DNA from: an uncultured Alteromonadaceae bacterium
Lineage (GTDB): Bacteria > Pseudomonadota > Gammaproteobacteria > Enterobacterales > Alteromonadaceae
Direction: 5' to 3'
Length of the DNA: 64,000 nucleotides
Assembly: GCA_947501935.1 (NCBI GenBank)
Contig: CANMXU010000008.1
Location: 62,001 to 126,000 of the forward strand
In this document: in pieces, positions 8,951 through 17,140 of the stretch
How positions within the stretch are numbered: the first letter of the stretch is position 1
How the letters are laid out: every line of letters starts with the position of its first letter
Notes under the pieces: generated by a model
The model's database searches: none
Told to the model about the DNA's origin: nothing
Seen by the model: the letters and a program-made list of their open reading frames with translations, nothing else
Position numbers and translations under genes: made by a program

Positions 8951-10159
8951 TTATAACTGTACTACTGCTATATCATTATTATTTTCTGTTGATGTACTTT
9001 CTTGCAAAGTACTAATGCCTATTTCATGGTCATCTAAATAACAACCTGGGTCTTCTGCCCAAGCATCGCCAGATTGCGCAAAGGCTCTGGTACGGGTGTT
9101 GCCACCGCATATACTTAAATACTGACAAGCTTTACAACGGCCTTTTACTGGCCGAGGCGATTGTCTAAAACCTAGCATTAATTCGTCTTGAGTGTTTTTC
9201 CAAACATCCGAGAATTTTTCATTTTTCACATTACCTATTGGATGATTCCACCAATAAGTATCAGGGTGAATTGTGCCGGTATTATCAATGTTAGCAACAT
9301 TCACGCCACTGGCATTACCGCCCCAGTTAATTAGGCGCTGTTTTAAATTGGCAACGCGCTTAGGGTGCTCAGTGAATTTCTTTTGTGCCCATTGTAATAA
9401 AAATGGCCCGTCGGCGTCGTTATTACCGGTAACAAAGTCTGATTCAATGCCTTGTTCAATATGTGCCCATGCCCGTTCAAATAATAATTCCATCGCAGCC
9501 TTGGTCATTTTAAACATCGCATCGTTTTCAGCGCTTCTTTTACCACGACCTGAATAGTTAAGATGCGACAAATAAAACTTATCTACTTGGTTCTCTTCCA
9601 TTAAATCAAGCATTGCTGGTAAATCTTTAAAATTGTCTTTGGTTAAGCACAGTCTCATGCCGACTTTAATACCTGCTTCTTTACAAAGCTTAATGGCGTG
9701 CATTGAGGTTTTGAAACTGCCTTTTTGACGACGAAATTCATCATGAAACTCTTCTAAACCGTCAATGCTAATACCCACATACTGGTAGTCAGCGGCTTTG
9801 ATTTGTTCGATGTTTTCTTCGGTGATCAAGGTACCATTTGTGGATAATGCCACATAAAAGCCCTTGTCCTTAGCATATTGTGTTATTTCATAGATGTCAG
9901 GGCGCAATAGTGGCTCGCCGCCAGAGAGGATTAATACTGGCACTTGGGCAACTTTTAAGTCGTCTATCGTGGCTTTTATCTGTTCGGTTGACAGCTCATC
10001 TTTAAAGTCGATGTCTAGCGAGGTTGAATAACAATGCTTACATTGTAAGTTGCAACGACGGATCAAGTTCCAAATAACTACCGGCCCAGGCATTTTTCGT
10101 GCTTTAGGTACAGGTCTGTCATCGAGCATAGTCGTTAATAGTTGTGAAATTCGAAACAT
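8951..10159 (-). CDS. nirJ: NirJ, radical SAM heme d1 synthase
   Basis: Cytosolic radical SAM/SPASM enzyme that replaces two propionates of 12,18-didecarboxysiroheme with oxo groups during heme d1 synthesis. The N-terminal cluster is CxxxCxxC (Cys36, Cys40, Cys43, in RRCNLQCKHC). The C-terminal SPASM-like cysteines are Cys342, Cys345, Cys351 and Cys373. The start codon ATG (10159) has AAGGGG five bases upstream. Length (402) is close to the Pseudomonas protein. It follows nirH by about 50 bases; the 116-base gap to nirE is the largest in the operon. Confidence 0.92.
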   Translation of the reverse strand: MFRISQLLTTMLDDRPVPKARKMPGPVVIWNLIRRCNLQCKHCYSTSLDIDFKDELSTEQIKATIDDLKVAQVPVLILSGGEPLLRPDIYEITQYAKDKGFYVALSTNGTLITEENIEQIKAADYQYVGISIDGLEEFHDEFRRQKGSFKTSMHAIKLCKEAGIKVGMRLCLTKDNFKDLPAMLDLMEENQVDKFYLSHLNYSGRGKRSAENDAMFKMTKAAMELLFERAWAHIEQGIESDFVTGNNDADGPFLLQWAQKKFTEHPKRVANLKQRLINWGGNASGVNVANIDNTGTIHPDTYWWNHPIGNVKNEKFSDVWKNTQDELMLGFRQSPRPVKGRCKACQYLSICGGNTRTRAFAQSGDAWAEDPGCYLDDHEIGISTLQESTSTENNNDIAVVQL

Positions 10160-10210
10160 GATGGCCCCTTGCTTGTGCTATCTATCGCTTCAGTTAACTT
10201 TTTTAGTCAC

Positions 10211-10744
10211 TTAAGCTGTTTTATTTTTTAGTCGTAAACCAGTTTTCTTTAATATTTTAGTGCTGGTTAACATGTTGTAACTTTCTAGCTTGTTGCCACG
10301 ATCTTGCAGTACATCAGCTAATAAATCTTTGATTTGAGATCGATAAACTTCAATTTCTTCTGGCGTTGTACCGTGCACCATGGCAAATAAATTGTAATTC
10401 CAATTTGGTAGCTGGCGCGGGCGTAAGTAACAATGGCTAACAAAAGGTAGTTTGCCAACGGCGTCACCAAATTTGCTTGCTTGTTCGTCATCAATATCCC
10501 ACACGGTCATGCCGTTAAAGCGATAACCTAACTTATAATGATTCGGCACAGCGGCGATGCGTCTGATAATGCCTCTTTGCTTTAAATCTTTGGTCATTGC
10601 TAGAGCTTGCTCAACACTAATGTCGAGCTGCTCAGCAATATAATGAAAAGGCTGAGGAATAACAGGCATGCCATTTTGGGTCAGTAAAATATAGGCCCGC
10701 TCTAATGCTGATAATTCCTTAGACGGGTAAGTAGAGACCGACAT
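10211..10744 (-). CDS. nirH: NirH, siroheme decarboxylase subunit (AsnC/Lrp fold)
   Basis: Part of the NirDLGH complex that decarboxylates siroheme to didecarboxysiroheme. It has an N-terminal HTH-like segment and an AsnC-type ligand-binding half. It carries the NirL/NirH-class hallmarks GIIRRIAAVPNH, GMTVWDID and CYLRPRQLPNWNYNLF. I take ATG 10744 as start because GAGGAAGAG lies four bases upstream. A longer frame reaches 10768. The start overlaps the end of nirG by 26 bases, which suggests translational coupling. Confidence 0.87.
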   Translation of the reverse strand: MSVSTYPSKELSALERAYILLTQNGMPVIPQPFHYIAEQLDISVEQALAMTKDLKQRGIIRRIAAVPNHYKLGYRFNGMTVWDIDDEQASKFGDAVGKLPFVSHCYLRPRQLPNWNYNLFAMVHGTTPEEIEVYRSQIKDLLADVLQDRGNKLESYNMLTSTKILKKTGLRLKNKTA

Positions 10745-11219
10745 AAAACTCTTCCTCTTTTGGCACATTTAAAACACTAAGTTGGGTTTTTGCTTCTATG
10801 GCTTTAACCACCTCGGCAATTTCTTCTTTTAATTCGGTCGCGATAACAAACCACATATTAAATTGATGATCGCGCTTGTAGTTATGGGCAATTTGCTCAA
10901 AACTATTTACTATTTCTGTTACTTCATCGAAGCGCTCTTCAGGTACGGCAATGGCGGCTAAAGTAAAAGCACCACCTAAACAAGCCGCGTCAAACATTGG
11001 GCCAAAGCGTGATAAAACTTTATGCGCTAGTAAATTGTTAATGCGCTCGATTACTTCACTTTCATTGCTAGCAACTTCTTGTGCGACTTGCGCAAACGGG
11101 TTTTCACAAACCGGCAAGCCATGCTGTAATAAGTTAATGAGCGCTCGATCTAGTTTATCTAAAACATAATCACTAGAACTTGCTGGGGCGTTTGAGAATT
11201 TTTCTTGCGTGGTGGTCAT
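10719..11219 (-). CDS. nirG: NirG, siroheme decarboxylase subunit
   Basis: Belongs to the NirD/NirG class of AsnC/Lrp-like siroheme decarboxylase subunits: LSRFGPMFD, then GAFTLAAIAVP and HNYKRDHQFNMWFVI. The 166 residues include an N-terminal extension of about 20 compared with the nirD copy upstream. It starts three bases after nirL stops and overlaps nirH at its end. The order D-L-G-H matches the Pseudomonas aeruginosa operon, and that order is why I assign G rather than a second D. Confidence 0.85.
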   Translation of the reverse strand: MTTTQEKFSNAPASSSDYVLDKLDRALINLLQHGLPVCENPFAQVAQEVASNESEVIERINNLLAHKVLSRFGPMFDAACLGGAFTLAAIAVPEERFDEVTEIVNSFEQIAHNYKRDHQFNMWFVIATELKEEIAEVVKAIEAKTQLSVLNVPKEEEFYVGLYLPV

Positions 11220-11221
11220 TG

Positions 11222-11749
11222 CTAATTGATCCTTTTACGGTATCGGGCACCATTTTGCTTGAATGCTTTATTACTAAAAAGCACGTCTTTTTTGATATGT
11301 TCTAAGCCTAGTTGCTCGCTGATGTCGGCAATTTGTTGCTCAACTACCGTGCGGCTTTTGCCGTGGATCATGCAAAATAAATTGTAGGTCCAGTCAGGTA
11401 AACGGCGCGGGCGTTGATAGCATAAAGATACTTCTTTACGATTAGAAAGTTGGCGTGCAATTTGGTCAACTTGTTCGTTAGGAATATCCCAAACCACCAT
11501 GGCATTTGCGGTGTAGCCTAACTGACGATGCTTAACAACCACGCCAAAGCGTTTGATCAGGCCATCGTTTTGCCAAAGGTCAATTTGATTAAGCACTTGG
11601 GCTTCTTGGGCGTTAATGGAATTGGCTATGTCCAGGTAAGGCTGGGGGCTTATTGGTAAACCTTTTTCTAAGGCTTCTCTAAGCATTAATTGCTGCTGCA
11701 CAGTTAGCTGCTCTGTTTCTAGCTCAATATCTATATTGTGAATAGGCAT
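11222..11749 (-). CDS. nirL: NirL, siroheme decarboxylase subunit
   Basis: NirL/NirH-class subunit: LIKRFGVVVKHRQLGY, AMVVWDIP and CYQRPRRLPDWTYNLF are nearly the same motifs as in nirH. ATG 11749 is preferred (175 residues): GGAG lies ten bases upstream and the start falls just after the nirD stop at 11754. A longer frame to 11812 would overlap nirD by about 60 bases. The product should pair with NirD as a heterodimer. Confidence 0.86.
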   Translation of the reverse strand: MPIHNIDIELETEQLTVQQQLMLREALEKGLPISPQPYLDIANSINAQEAQVLNQIDLWQNDGLIKRFGVVVKHRQLGYTANAMVVWDIPNEQVDQIARQLSNRKEVSLCYQRPRRLPDWTYNLFCMIHGKSRTVVEQQIADISEQLGLEHIKKDVLFSNKAFKQNGARYRKRIN

Positions 11750-11753
11750 AGCT

Positions 11754-12236
11754 TTAATTCTCCAGCCGTTTAACAGGGGCTTGGCTAAAATCAACATCAA
11801 ATGACAAGTCAATATGGTAAGAAGCTTCCATCGGTAAAACTAATACCGCTAAGCCGGTAACTTGCTCTATTTCTTCTAAGGTTTTATTTAAGGCTAACCA
11901 GTCACTATCTGTGACTACAAACCATAAATTGTATGTATGTTCACGAGCATAGTTATGATTAACTTGCTCAAACTTATTAACTCGCTCAGCAATTTCATCA
12001 AGCTGGTCAATAGGTACGGCAATTGCTGCTAAGGTGCTGGCGCCGGCTTTTTTGTGGTCAAATACAGGGCCAATGCGTGATAAAACATTGTCTTGTTGCA
12101 GTTGATTAAACGCGGCAATAACTTCGTTTTCATCAGTATTAAGCTCTTGTGCTATTTGCTTAAAAGGCTGTGACGTTAACGGAAAACCTTTTTGATAACG
12201 ATTAATAAGGCTTTGCTGTAATGAGGTAAATTGCAT
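11754..12236 (-). CDS. nirD: NirD, siroheme decarboxylase subunit
   Basis: 160-residue NirD/NirG-class protein: LSRIGPVFDHKKAGASTLAAIAVP and HNYAREHTYNLWFVV. It has an HTH-like N-terminus and an AsnC-type C-terminus. It starts two bases after nirF ends and is followed four bases later by nirL, so nirF-D-L-G-H is one tightly packed translational unit. Family members of this fold once looked like regulators; in the nir context the role is siroheme decarboxylation. Confidence 0.86.
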   Translation of the reverse strand: MQFTSLQQSLINRYQKGFPLTSQPFKQIAQELNTDENEVIAAFNQLQQDNVLSRIGPVFDHKKAGASTLAAIAVPIDQLDEIAERVNKFEQVNHNYAREHTYNLWFVVTDSDWLALNKTLEEIEQVTGLAVLVLPMEASYHIDLSFDVDFSQAPVKRLEN

Positions 12237-12238
12237 AT

Positions 12239-13462
12239 TTATAACCCTATTTGATGAGCGCGATTGGTAAAGAAAATACCGCTTGGGCTTTTAACATTAA
12301 GGGTTTTTAATAATTGTTGAGTTTGGGTGTCGTAAACGTGCACTTCATTACTATCACGAACCGACATCCACACATGCTCACCACGCGGGGTAAATTCCAT
12401 ATGCAATACCGCAGGACCTGGGGTTAACGTGTTTACTAACTCATAGGTTTCAGTATTAAATATTTGAATGGTGTTGTTGTCTGGAAAAGCATAATTCACC
12501 CAAATTTGACGGTTATCAGGCTGCGCCATTACAAATATTGGTTGACTATGCGCTGGTATTTCCGCCACTTGTTGCCAAGTTTTAGTACTCACCACTAATA
12601 CTTTGTGCTGACCAACTGCGGGTACAAAAGCAAAATCGCCAGCCATTGCCCAACCTTCAAGGTGTGGCATTTTATAAACGGGCAGTTTTTTATCGCCTTT
12701 ACCATAATCTTTTAAGATACGTTGAACGCCATTTTCAGGGTGCCATAAGTCAACTAAGGCCATGCCGTCTTCACCAAATAAACCGGCAATGTAATATCGA
12801 CCATCAGGGCTAATTAAGGCGTCGTAAGGGAAAAGACCAATGTCGTGATATTTGGTTAACTCTAATTCTCCGCTAGCAAAATCGGCAATCCAAATTTCAT
12901 GACTGTCAAATAAACTAAAAACAAACTTTTGACCGGGGGCATCAACTAATCCAACCACTTTCGAACGTACTGGCGTGCCGTCTTCATTAGCGGGTTTATG
13001 GGATAATATGCTGGCCGGAATGGTGGCAACGAGCTCTAGTGTATCGCTGTTAAATACTTTTACGCCGCCAGGGCTGTAATTAGAAACTGCCACTAACTTA
13101 CCGTCTTGACTGATTGCGCCGCCAATACTGTTACCTGATTGAATGATACGTTTATCTATTTTATCTTTTAAAACATCAATTTTTGTTAAACCGCCATCAC
13201 GGCCAAAAACATAGGCATAACGTTGATCGCGCGAATATACAATTGAGGCATGAGATAAGTCACCTAAGCCTTGCACTTCACTTAAGGTGGTTTTACTGCT
13301 GTGATTTACAATTTGTACTTCACCTGTTGCTCTTTTGATAATTACGCCAAGGTCACCGGTTGCTCGTATTTCACCTGTAGTAGGAGAGCTGATATTTGCA
13401 CAGGCTTGCAAACCAAGTAGGCAAATACCGCTAATTAGCATTCGGGTAAGGTTAGTGCTCAT
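12239..13462 (-). CDS. nirF: NirF, heme d1 biosynthesis propeller protein (lipoprotein)
   Basis: Periplasmic protein with a d1-type propeller, needed late in heme d1 synthesis. A lipoprotein-like signal ends in LQAC (Cys21), so it is probably anchored to a membrane, as reported for Pseudomonas NirF. The propeller holds the NirF hallmark DGRYYIAGLFGEDGMALVDL and then KMPHLEGW, with its conserved His. There is no heme c motif, unlike NirN. Its start overlaps the nirC end by 11 bases. Confidence 0.9.
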   Translation of the reverse strand: MSTNLTRMLISGICLLGLQACANISSPTTGEIRATGDLGVIIKRATGEVQIVNHSSKTTLSEVQGLGDLSHASIVYSRDQRYAYVFGRDGGLTKIDVLKDKIDKRIIQSGNSIGGAISQDGKLVAVSNYSPGGVKVFNSDTLELVATIPASILSHKPANEDGTPVRSKVVGLVDAPGQKFVFSLFDSHEIWIADFASGELELTKYHDIGLFPYDALISPDGRYYIAGLFGEDGMALVDLWHPENGVQRILKDYGKGDKKLPVYKMPHLEGWAMAGDFAFVPAVGQHKVLVVSTKTWQQVAEIPAHSQPIFVMAQPDNRQIWVNYAFPDNNTIQIFNTETYELVNTLTPGPAVLHMEFTPRGEHVWMSVRDSNEVHVYDTQTQQLLKTLNVKSPSGIFFTNRAHQIGL

Positions 13463-13817
13463 GCTTAATTCCCTGTTTTAATTGTTTGATTAACCATTTG
13501 GTTTCTTGCTCAGTTAATAAGCCTTCCCATGGCGGCATAGCCGTACCGGGGCGACCCATTAAAATGGTGTTTTGCAGAAATAAGTCGGGTTTGTCTTTTA
13601 AGTTTTTAGGTAATAAAGCCGGACCAAGTCCGCCTTTTAAGGTCATGCCATGACATGAGCCGCAGTCTTGTTTCAATAAATGGATTAGTTGGCTTTGACG
13701 CTCATCATTTAAAGGCTCTGGCGATAATGGTGTTTGGCTTGTGGCAGCCAAAGACGATAACGCAGGCAATGCGATGGTGAAAAATACGAATGCTAGCTTT
13801 ATTCGCTTGTTCAACAT
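13452..13817 (-). CDS. nirC: NirC, small periplasmic c-type cytochrome
   Basis: First gene of the nir operon. The 121-residue product has a signal peptide (about 1-25), one heme c site CGSCHG and a distal Met in GTAMPPW. NirC is proposed to pass electrons to NirS or NirF during heme d1 maturation. ATG 13817 is chosen because GGAG lies six bases upstream; a TTG four codons earlier contains that ribosome site and is unlikely. FNR-type boxes lie about 110 and 140 bases upstream. Confidence 0.87.
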   Translation of the reverse strand: MLNKRIKLAFVFFTIALPALSSLAATSQTPLSPEPLNDERQSQLIHLLKQDCGSCHGMTLKGGLGPALLPKNLKDKPDLFLQNTILMGRPGTAMPPWEGLLTEQETKWLIKQLKQGIKHEH

Positions 13818-13926
13818 GCCTTTCTCCAAAATTTTCTAGGTAAATTTTAATGAAGTTACCTTAGCAAAAGTGAGGTTTTAAATGCTTGTTGAAGATCATG
13901 ATTTAGAAGTTTTGCACTGAGATTAA

Positions 13927-13940
13927 TTGATTTAAATCAA
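13927..13940. promoter_or_regulatory. Perfect FNR/ANR/DNR box upstream of the nir operon
   Basis: TTGATTTAAATCAA matches the FNR consensus TTGAT-N4-ATCAA at all ten defined bases and is a perfect palindrome. Its centre is about 117 bases before the nirC start. A possible minus-strand -10 (TAAATC, 13900-13905) has its centre about 31 bases from the box centre, close to a class II (-41.5) layout. Confidence 0.85.
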
Positions 13941-13954
13941 CAGACCTTGAAACT

Positions 13955-13968
13955 GTGACTTATATCAA
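13955..13968. promoter_or_regulatory. Second, weaker FNR-like box
   Basis: GTGACTTATATCAA matches 8 of 10 defined bases of the FNR consensus. It lies 28 bases centre-to-centre from the perfect box. It could bind a second FNR or DNR dimer, or serve the divergent SDR gene, or be chance. Confidence 0.4.
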
Positions 13969-14146
13969 TTGCAAGATGGCAATAATTTGCAAGGCTAAAA
14001 TTTTTCGGATGTTTTATATTTTTTCACGAATTGTTACTCATTAATCAGCAGCTTTGCCTTTATTAATAGATGACTTTAACCAATACAGTGCTATTATTTT
14101 TATCAATAAATTAAGGTGAATACCTGCAAACAGATAAGGATTTAAG

Positions 14147-14839
14147 ATGAATAAAACCGTTGTTATCACTGGTGCCAACCGTGGTATAGGGTTAGCTCTA
14201 ACCAAGCAGTTTTTAGCACAAGGTGATACCGTTTATGGCTTATGCCGTAAAACTTCGCATGAGCTTAGCCAACTTAAGCTTGAGGGAGGTGATAGTAGCG
14301 CTAATATTAATATTATTGAAAATATTGATGTTGCTACCGACTCAGGTATTGAGAGCTTAGGCCGTGCATTAAGCAAAGTAAGCATTGATATTTTAGTATG
14401 CAATGCTGGCATTTTACGGGATGAGAGTTTAACTGACCTAAACTGCGAGACGATTCGTGAGCAATTTGAAGTGAATGCTTTAGCGCCACTTCGTGTTGCG
14501 CAGGTATTGCAAACTAACTTACAAGCAGGCAGCAAAGTTGCCATGATAACTTCGCGCATGGGCTCTATTACTGACAATACGTCAGGCGGACGTTATGGAT
14601 ATAGAATGTCGAAAGCGGCACTAAATATTGCAGCTATGTCGCTCGCTCACGATTTGGCAAGTCAAAATATTGCTGTGGGTATTTACCATCCCGGCTATGT
14701 GCAAACAGATATGGTTAATCACGGCGGCGATATTTCATCTACGGAATGTGCAGGCAAATTAGTTGCATTGATGAATGATTTAACCATGGCAGAATCAGGT
14801 GTTTTCAAACATTCTAATGGCACAGTTTTACCTTGGTAA
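14147..14839 (+). CDS. Short-chain dehydrogenase/reductase
   Basis: Classical SDR enzyme of 230 residues. The cofactor loop is TGANRGIG (8-15), the NAG motif appears as CNAGIL, and the catalytic YxxxK is in GYRMSKAALN after a Ser in MITSRMGS. Substrate unknown; the short length and layout resemble C-factor-like SDRs. AAGGA lies about six bases before the ATG. It is divergent from the nir operon and could share the FNR boxes, which lie about 180-220 bases upstream. It is followed 46 bases later by the Atl-type gene. Confidence 0.85.
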   Translation: MNKTVVITGANRGIGLALTKQFLAQGDTVYGLCRKTSHELSQLKLEGGDSSANINIIENIDVATDSGIESLGRALSKVSIDILVCNAGILRDESLTDLNCETIREQFEVNALAPLRVAQVLQTNLQAGSKVAMITSRMGSITDNTSGGRYGYRMSKAALNIAAMSLAHDLASQNIAVGIYHPGYVQTDMVNHGGDISSTECAGKLVALMNDLTMAESGVFKHSNGTVLPW

Positions 14840-14885
14840 TAGTTAAGTACCAAATTTAACTACGCTGCTTTACTTTGAGGGACGC

Positions 14886-15239
14886 ATGGCTACAAACAAT
14901 GAAATACGCATTTGGAAAACCGTGCAAGCGATCCCTAAAGGTAAAGTGGCTTGTTATGGACAAATTGCCGATCTTGCTGGTTTACCCGGCCGCGCAAGGT
15001 TAGTAGGGCGCTCTTTAGGCAATGTACCTGATGGTGGTTGGCAGGGACAACAGGTGCCGTGGTTTAGGGTGATTAACTCACAAGGGAAAATATCTCTGCC
15101 ACTAGGTAGTGATGGTTTTGAACGCCAAAAACAGCTTTTGCAAGATGAACAAGTTGTAGTTATCGGTACTCGAATTAAATTAAAGCAGTTTCAATGGCAG
15201 CCAGATTTAGCCGAGCTACTATTTCATCTTGATTATTAA
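14886..15239 (+). CDS. atl: Alkyltransferase-like protein (Atl, MGMT-fold)
   Basis: Single-domain MGMT-like DNA-binding protein of 117 residues. In true O6-alkylguanine transferases the active site is PCHRV; here it reads PWFRVIN, so the acceptor Cys is a Trp, as in E. coli YbaZ and Atl proteins. Such proteins bind O6-alkylguanine and pass it to nucleotide excision repair without removing the alkyl group. The GKVACYGQIA and GRARLVGRSLG segments fit the family helix-turn-helix and arginine finger region. ATG 14886 has GAGG upstream. Confidence 0.88.
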   Translation: MATNNEIRIWKTVQAIPKGKVACYGQIADLAGLPGRARLVGRSLGNVPDGGWQGQQVPWFRVINSQGKISLPLGSDGFERQKQLLQDEQVVVIGTRIKLKQFQWQPDLAELLFHLDY

Positions 15240-15490
15240 GTTCGGCTTGACTCTTAAATTAGCTTTACTGGTTAAAGTTACCTGAATATTAACCTTACCC
15301 ATTCTATTAATACGTAAAACTACTGAGCGGTGAACGTTTCTTAAAGCACGTTTTCATAGATTACTTTGCTTCATTTTATTCTGCTGTAAATACCCTTTCT
15401 TTAAATTCAAACAAGTGTTTGACAATCCTTTACTATGCTAGATAATAAAGCCCTTATAGATTTATTAATGTTAGTTAGGGCGGCTTTATT

Positions 15491-16300
15491 ATGACTTTGA
15501 GTGGGGTTTTAGATGCGACTGAACAAGAGCTGATGTGTGGAGTACATGTTAGTGGCAGCGGGCCAGCGATTGTATTACTACATAGTTCATTAAGTAGCGC
15601 CAAGCAGTGGCTACCGCTGGTCAGTGTTTTAAAAGCTAGTTATACCTGCATTAATATCGATATTTTAGGTTATGGTAAAGCGCCAAAAATTACTGATAGT
15701 GAGCATTATAATTTTGATGTGGAGCTTAAACGGATTCGCCAAGTGATTGAAAATACTATCGAAGCCAAGCCTTATCATCTAGTAGGCCATTCTTGTGGCG
15801 GCGCAATCGCATTAAAGTTGGCGGTTGAAGCACCCGAAAAGTTATTGTCGTTATCCTTGTATGAGCCTGTGGCTTTTCATTTACTTAAACAAGGTAGTGT
15901 ACAACGCGAGCTTGCTGAGAGTTTTGCTAGTAAAGTTGCAATAAAAGATAGCTACGAAGCGGCCACTATTTTTACTGACTTTTGGAATGCGCCTGGATTT
16001 TTTCAGGTCTTACCTGAGAAGATGAAAAGTTTAATGGCAGCTGATATGGAAAAGGTTAATCTTGATTTTAAAGGCTTAATTTCAGAGCAATATAGTTTGC
16101 ATGACTTGAGCAGAGTCACGGCTAAGTCTTGCATTATTATTGGCCAATATAGCCCTAGTTTAAGTCAGCAGCTAGGTTCATCTATCGCTCAAGCGCTTCC
16201 TAATGCTACTGAACTAACGGTTAGCGCCGGACATATGGGGCCAATTTCTCATGCTCAAATGATTCAGCCTAAAATAGCCAATTTTATCAAACAAATATAG
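15491..16300 (+). CDS. Alpha/beta hydrolase
   Basis: 269-residue cytosolic alpha/beta-fold hydrolase. The nucleophile elbow is GHSCGG (Ser101), the oxyanion region is LLHSSLSSAKQW, and a C-terminal His lies in SAGHMGPIS. The family includes esterases and lyases; the substrate cannot be read from the sequence. The expected acid position (IIGQYSP) lacks an obvious Asp, so the triad may use another residue. It stands alone, with about 250 bases of non-coding sequence before it. Confidence 0.8.
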   Translation: MTLSGVLDATEQELMCGVHVSGSGPAIVLLHSSLSSAKQWLPLVSVLKASYTCINIDILGYGKAPKITDSEHYNFDVELKRIRQVIENTIEAKPYHLVGHSCGGAIALKLAVEAPEKLLSLSLYEPVAFHLLKQGSVQRELAESFASKVAIKDSYEAATIFTDFWNAPGFFQVLPEKMKSLMAADMEKVNLDFKGLISEQYSLHDLSRVTAKSCIIIGQYSPSLSQQLGSSIAQALPNATELTVSAGHMGPISHAQMIQPKIANFIKQI

Positions 16301-16360
16301 GTATTAAAGCTGATAGTCGATAACTTAAATTAAATAAGCAAAGTAAGTAAAAACAAAGTA

Positions 16361-16386
16361 AAAAAAAGCCCTGTTATAAACAGGGC
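16361..16386 (-). terminator. Terminator of the small heat-shock gene
   Basis: An 8-bp stem (GCCCTGTT with the complementary arm ending CAGGGC, 3-base loop) is followed on the minus strand by seven T. It lies about 40 bases past the heat-shock gene stop and may also serve the upstream hydrolase gene in the other direction. Confidence 0.8.
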
Positions 16387-16424
16387 AAAAAAGGAAGGGG
16401 AGTAAATATCTTAATTAACGGCTG

Positions 16425-16883
16425 TTATTCAGTCGTTTTTGCGTTTAATAAACTTTTACCATTAATGGCAATTTTTCTAGGTTTTAACGCTTCAGGTATT
16501 TCTCTTTCTAAATCAACATGTAGCAAACCATTTTCCATAAAGGCGCCAATAACTTTCACGTGGTCACCTAGTTGGAATTTACGCTCGAAGTTTCTATCGG
16601 CAATGCCTTGATGAAGAAACTTACGTTGGCCTTTTTCTGGATCTGCTGCTTTTGAACCGGTTATAACTAAGTTGTTTTGTTTCGATTCAATTTCTAATTC
16701 GTCTTCACTAAACCCTGCAATTGCCATAGTAATTCGGTATTGATCTTCTGCTAGAAGTTCAACGTTATAAGGAGGGTAAGTAGATTGTTTGTCTGCTCTT
16801 GATGCTTTGTCGATAAGACCCGCTAAGTGATCAAATCCGATAAATGAGCGGTAAAGTGGGCTGAAATCTGTAGATGTACGCAT
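16425..16883 (-). CDS. ibpA: Small heat-shock protein, IbpA/Hsp20 family
   Basis: 152-residue cytosolic holdase of the alpha-crystallin family. The N-terminus PLYRSFIGFDHL and the PPYNVE start of the crystallin domain are typical of IbpA. The C-terminal part has ENGLLHVDLEREIPE and the IxI-like KIAING tail that mediates assembly. ATG 16883 is preceded by AGGA (16892-16895), which is paired inside a predicted ROSE-type hairpin. Transcription should start at a sigma-32 promoter about 170 bases upstream. Heat control at both RNA and promoter level is inferred from those elements. Confidence 0.92.
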   Translation of the reverse strand: MRTSTDFSPLYRSFIGFDHLAGLIDKASRADKQSTYPPYNVELLAEDQYRITMAIAGFSEDELEIESKQNNLVITGSKAADPEKGQRKFLHQGIADRNFERKFQLGDHVKVIGAFMENGLLHVDLEREIPEALKPRKIAINGKSLLNAKTTE

Positions 16884-16888
16884 AATTC

Positions 16889-16915
16889 ATATCCTATTAA
16901 AATAGTTAGCAATAT
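16889..16915 (-). promoter_or_regulatory. ROSE-like RNA thermometer hairpin
   Basis: On the minus strand, the last hairpin of the ibpA leader pairs ATATTGCTA with TAGGATAT. The conserved ROSE element UUGCU (16908-16912) faces the ribosome site AGGA (16892-16895) as U-A, U-G, bulged G, C-G, U-A. This is the arrangement described for ROSE thermometers, where the bulged G makes the helix melt on heating. The start codon follows six bases after the hairpin. Confidence 0.7.
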
Positions 16916-17024
16916 GTTGTTATTCATCACTTATTTTGGGTTATCGAATCCAACCTAGGTTGCCATTCTTTTATAACTTAAACAGTGCTGAAAATTAATG
17001 TGCCATTCATTATTGAACTGGCGG

Positions 17025-17055
17025 TTAATGTAGCCCCTTTCGGCGACTACATTAA
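17025..17055 (-). promoter_or_regulatory. 5' hairpin of the ibpA leader
   Basis: A 9-bp stem (TTAATGTAG with CTACATTAA) sits at the predicted mRNA 5' end, just after the sigma-32 -10 element. A second palindrome, CAACCTAGGTTG, lies further into the leader. Multi-hairpin leaders are usual for ROSE elements; the first hairpins normally stabilise the transcript. Confidence 0.55.
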
Positions 17056-17058
17056 TAA

Positions 17059-17086
17059 AGATGGGATTGATGAAAGTTTTTTCAAG
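17059..17086 (-). promoter_or_regulatory. Sigma-32 (RpoH) promoter of ibpA
   Basis: Minus strand: CTTGAAA (17080-17086), a 13-base spacer, then TCCCATCT (17059-17066). The heat-shock consensus is CTTGAAA-N13-15-CCCCATNT, so only one position of the -10 differs. The predicted start near 17052 gives a leader of about 170 bases. Confidence 0.8.
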
Positions 17087-17140
17087 TAAAATGTGAAATA
17101 AAAAAGTAATTAATATTTAATTTATTGATTTTAAGACTGT

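Noticed and set aside
14886..15239. Considered as an active O6-methylguanine methyltransferase
   Set aside because: The acceptor Cys of PCHRV is replaced by Trp (PWFRV), so it is an Atl-type binding protein.
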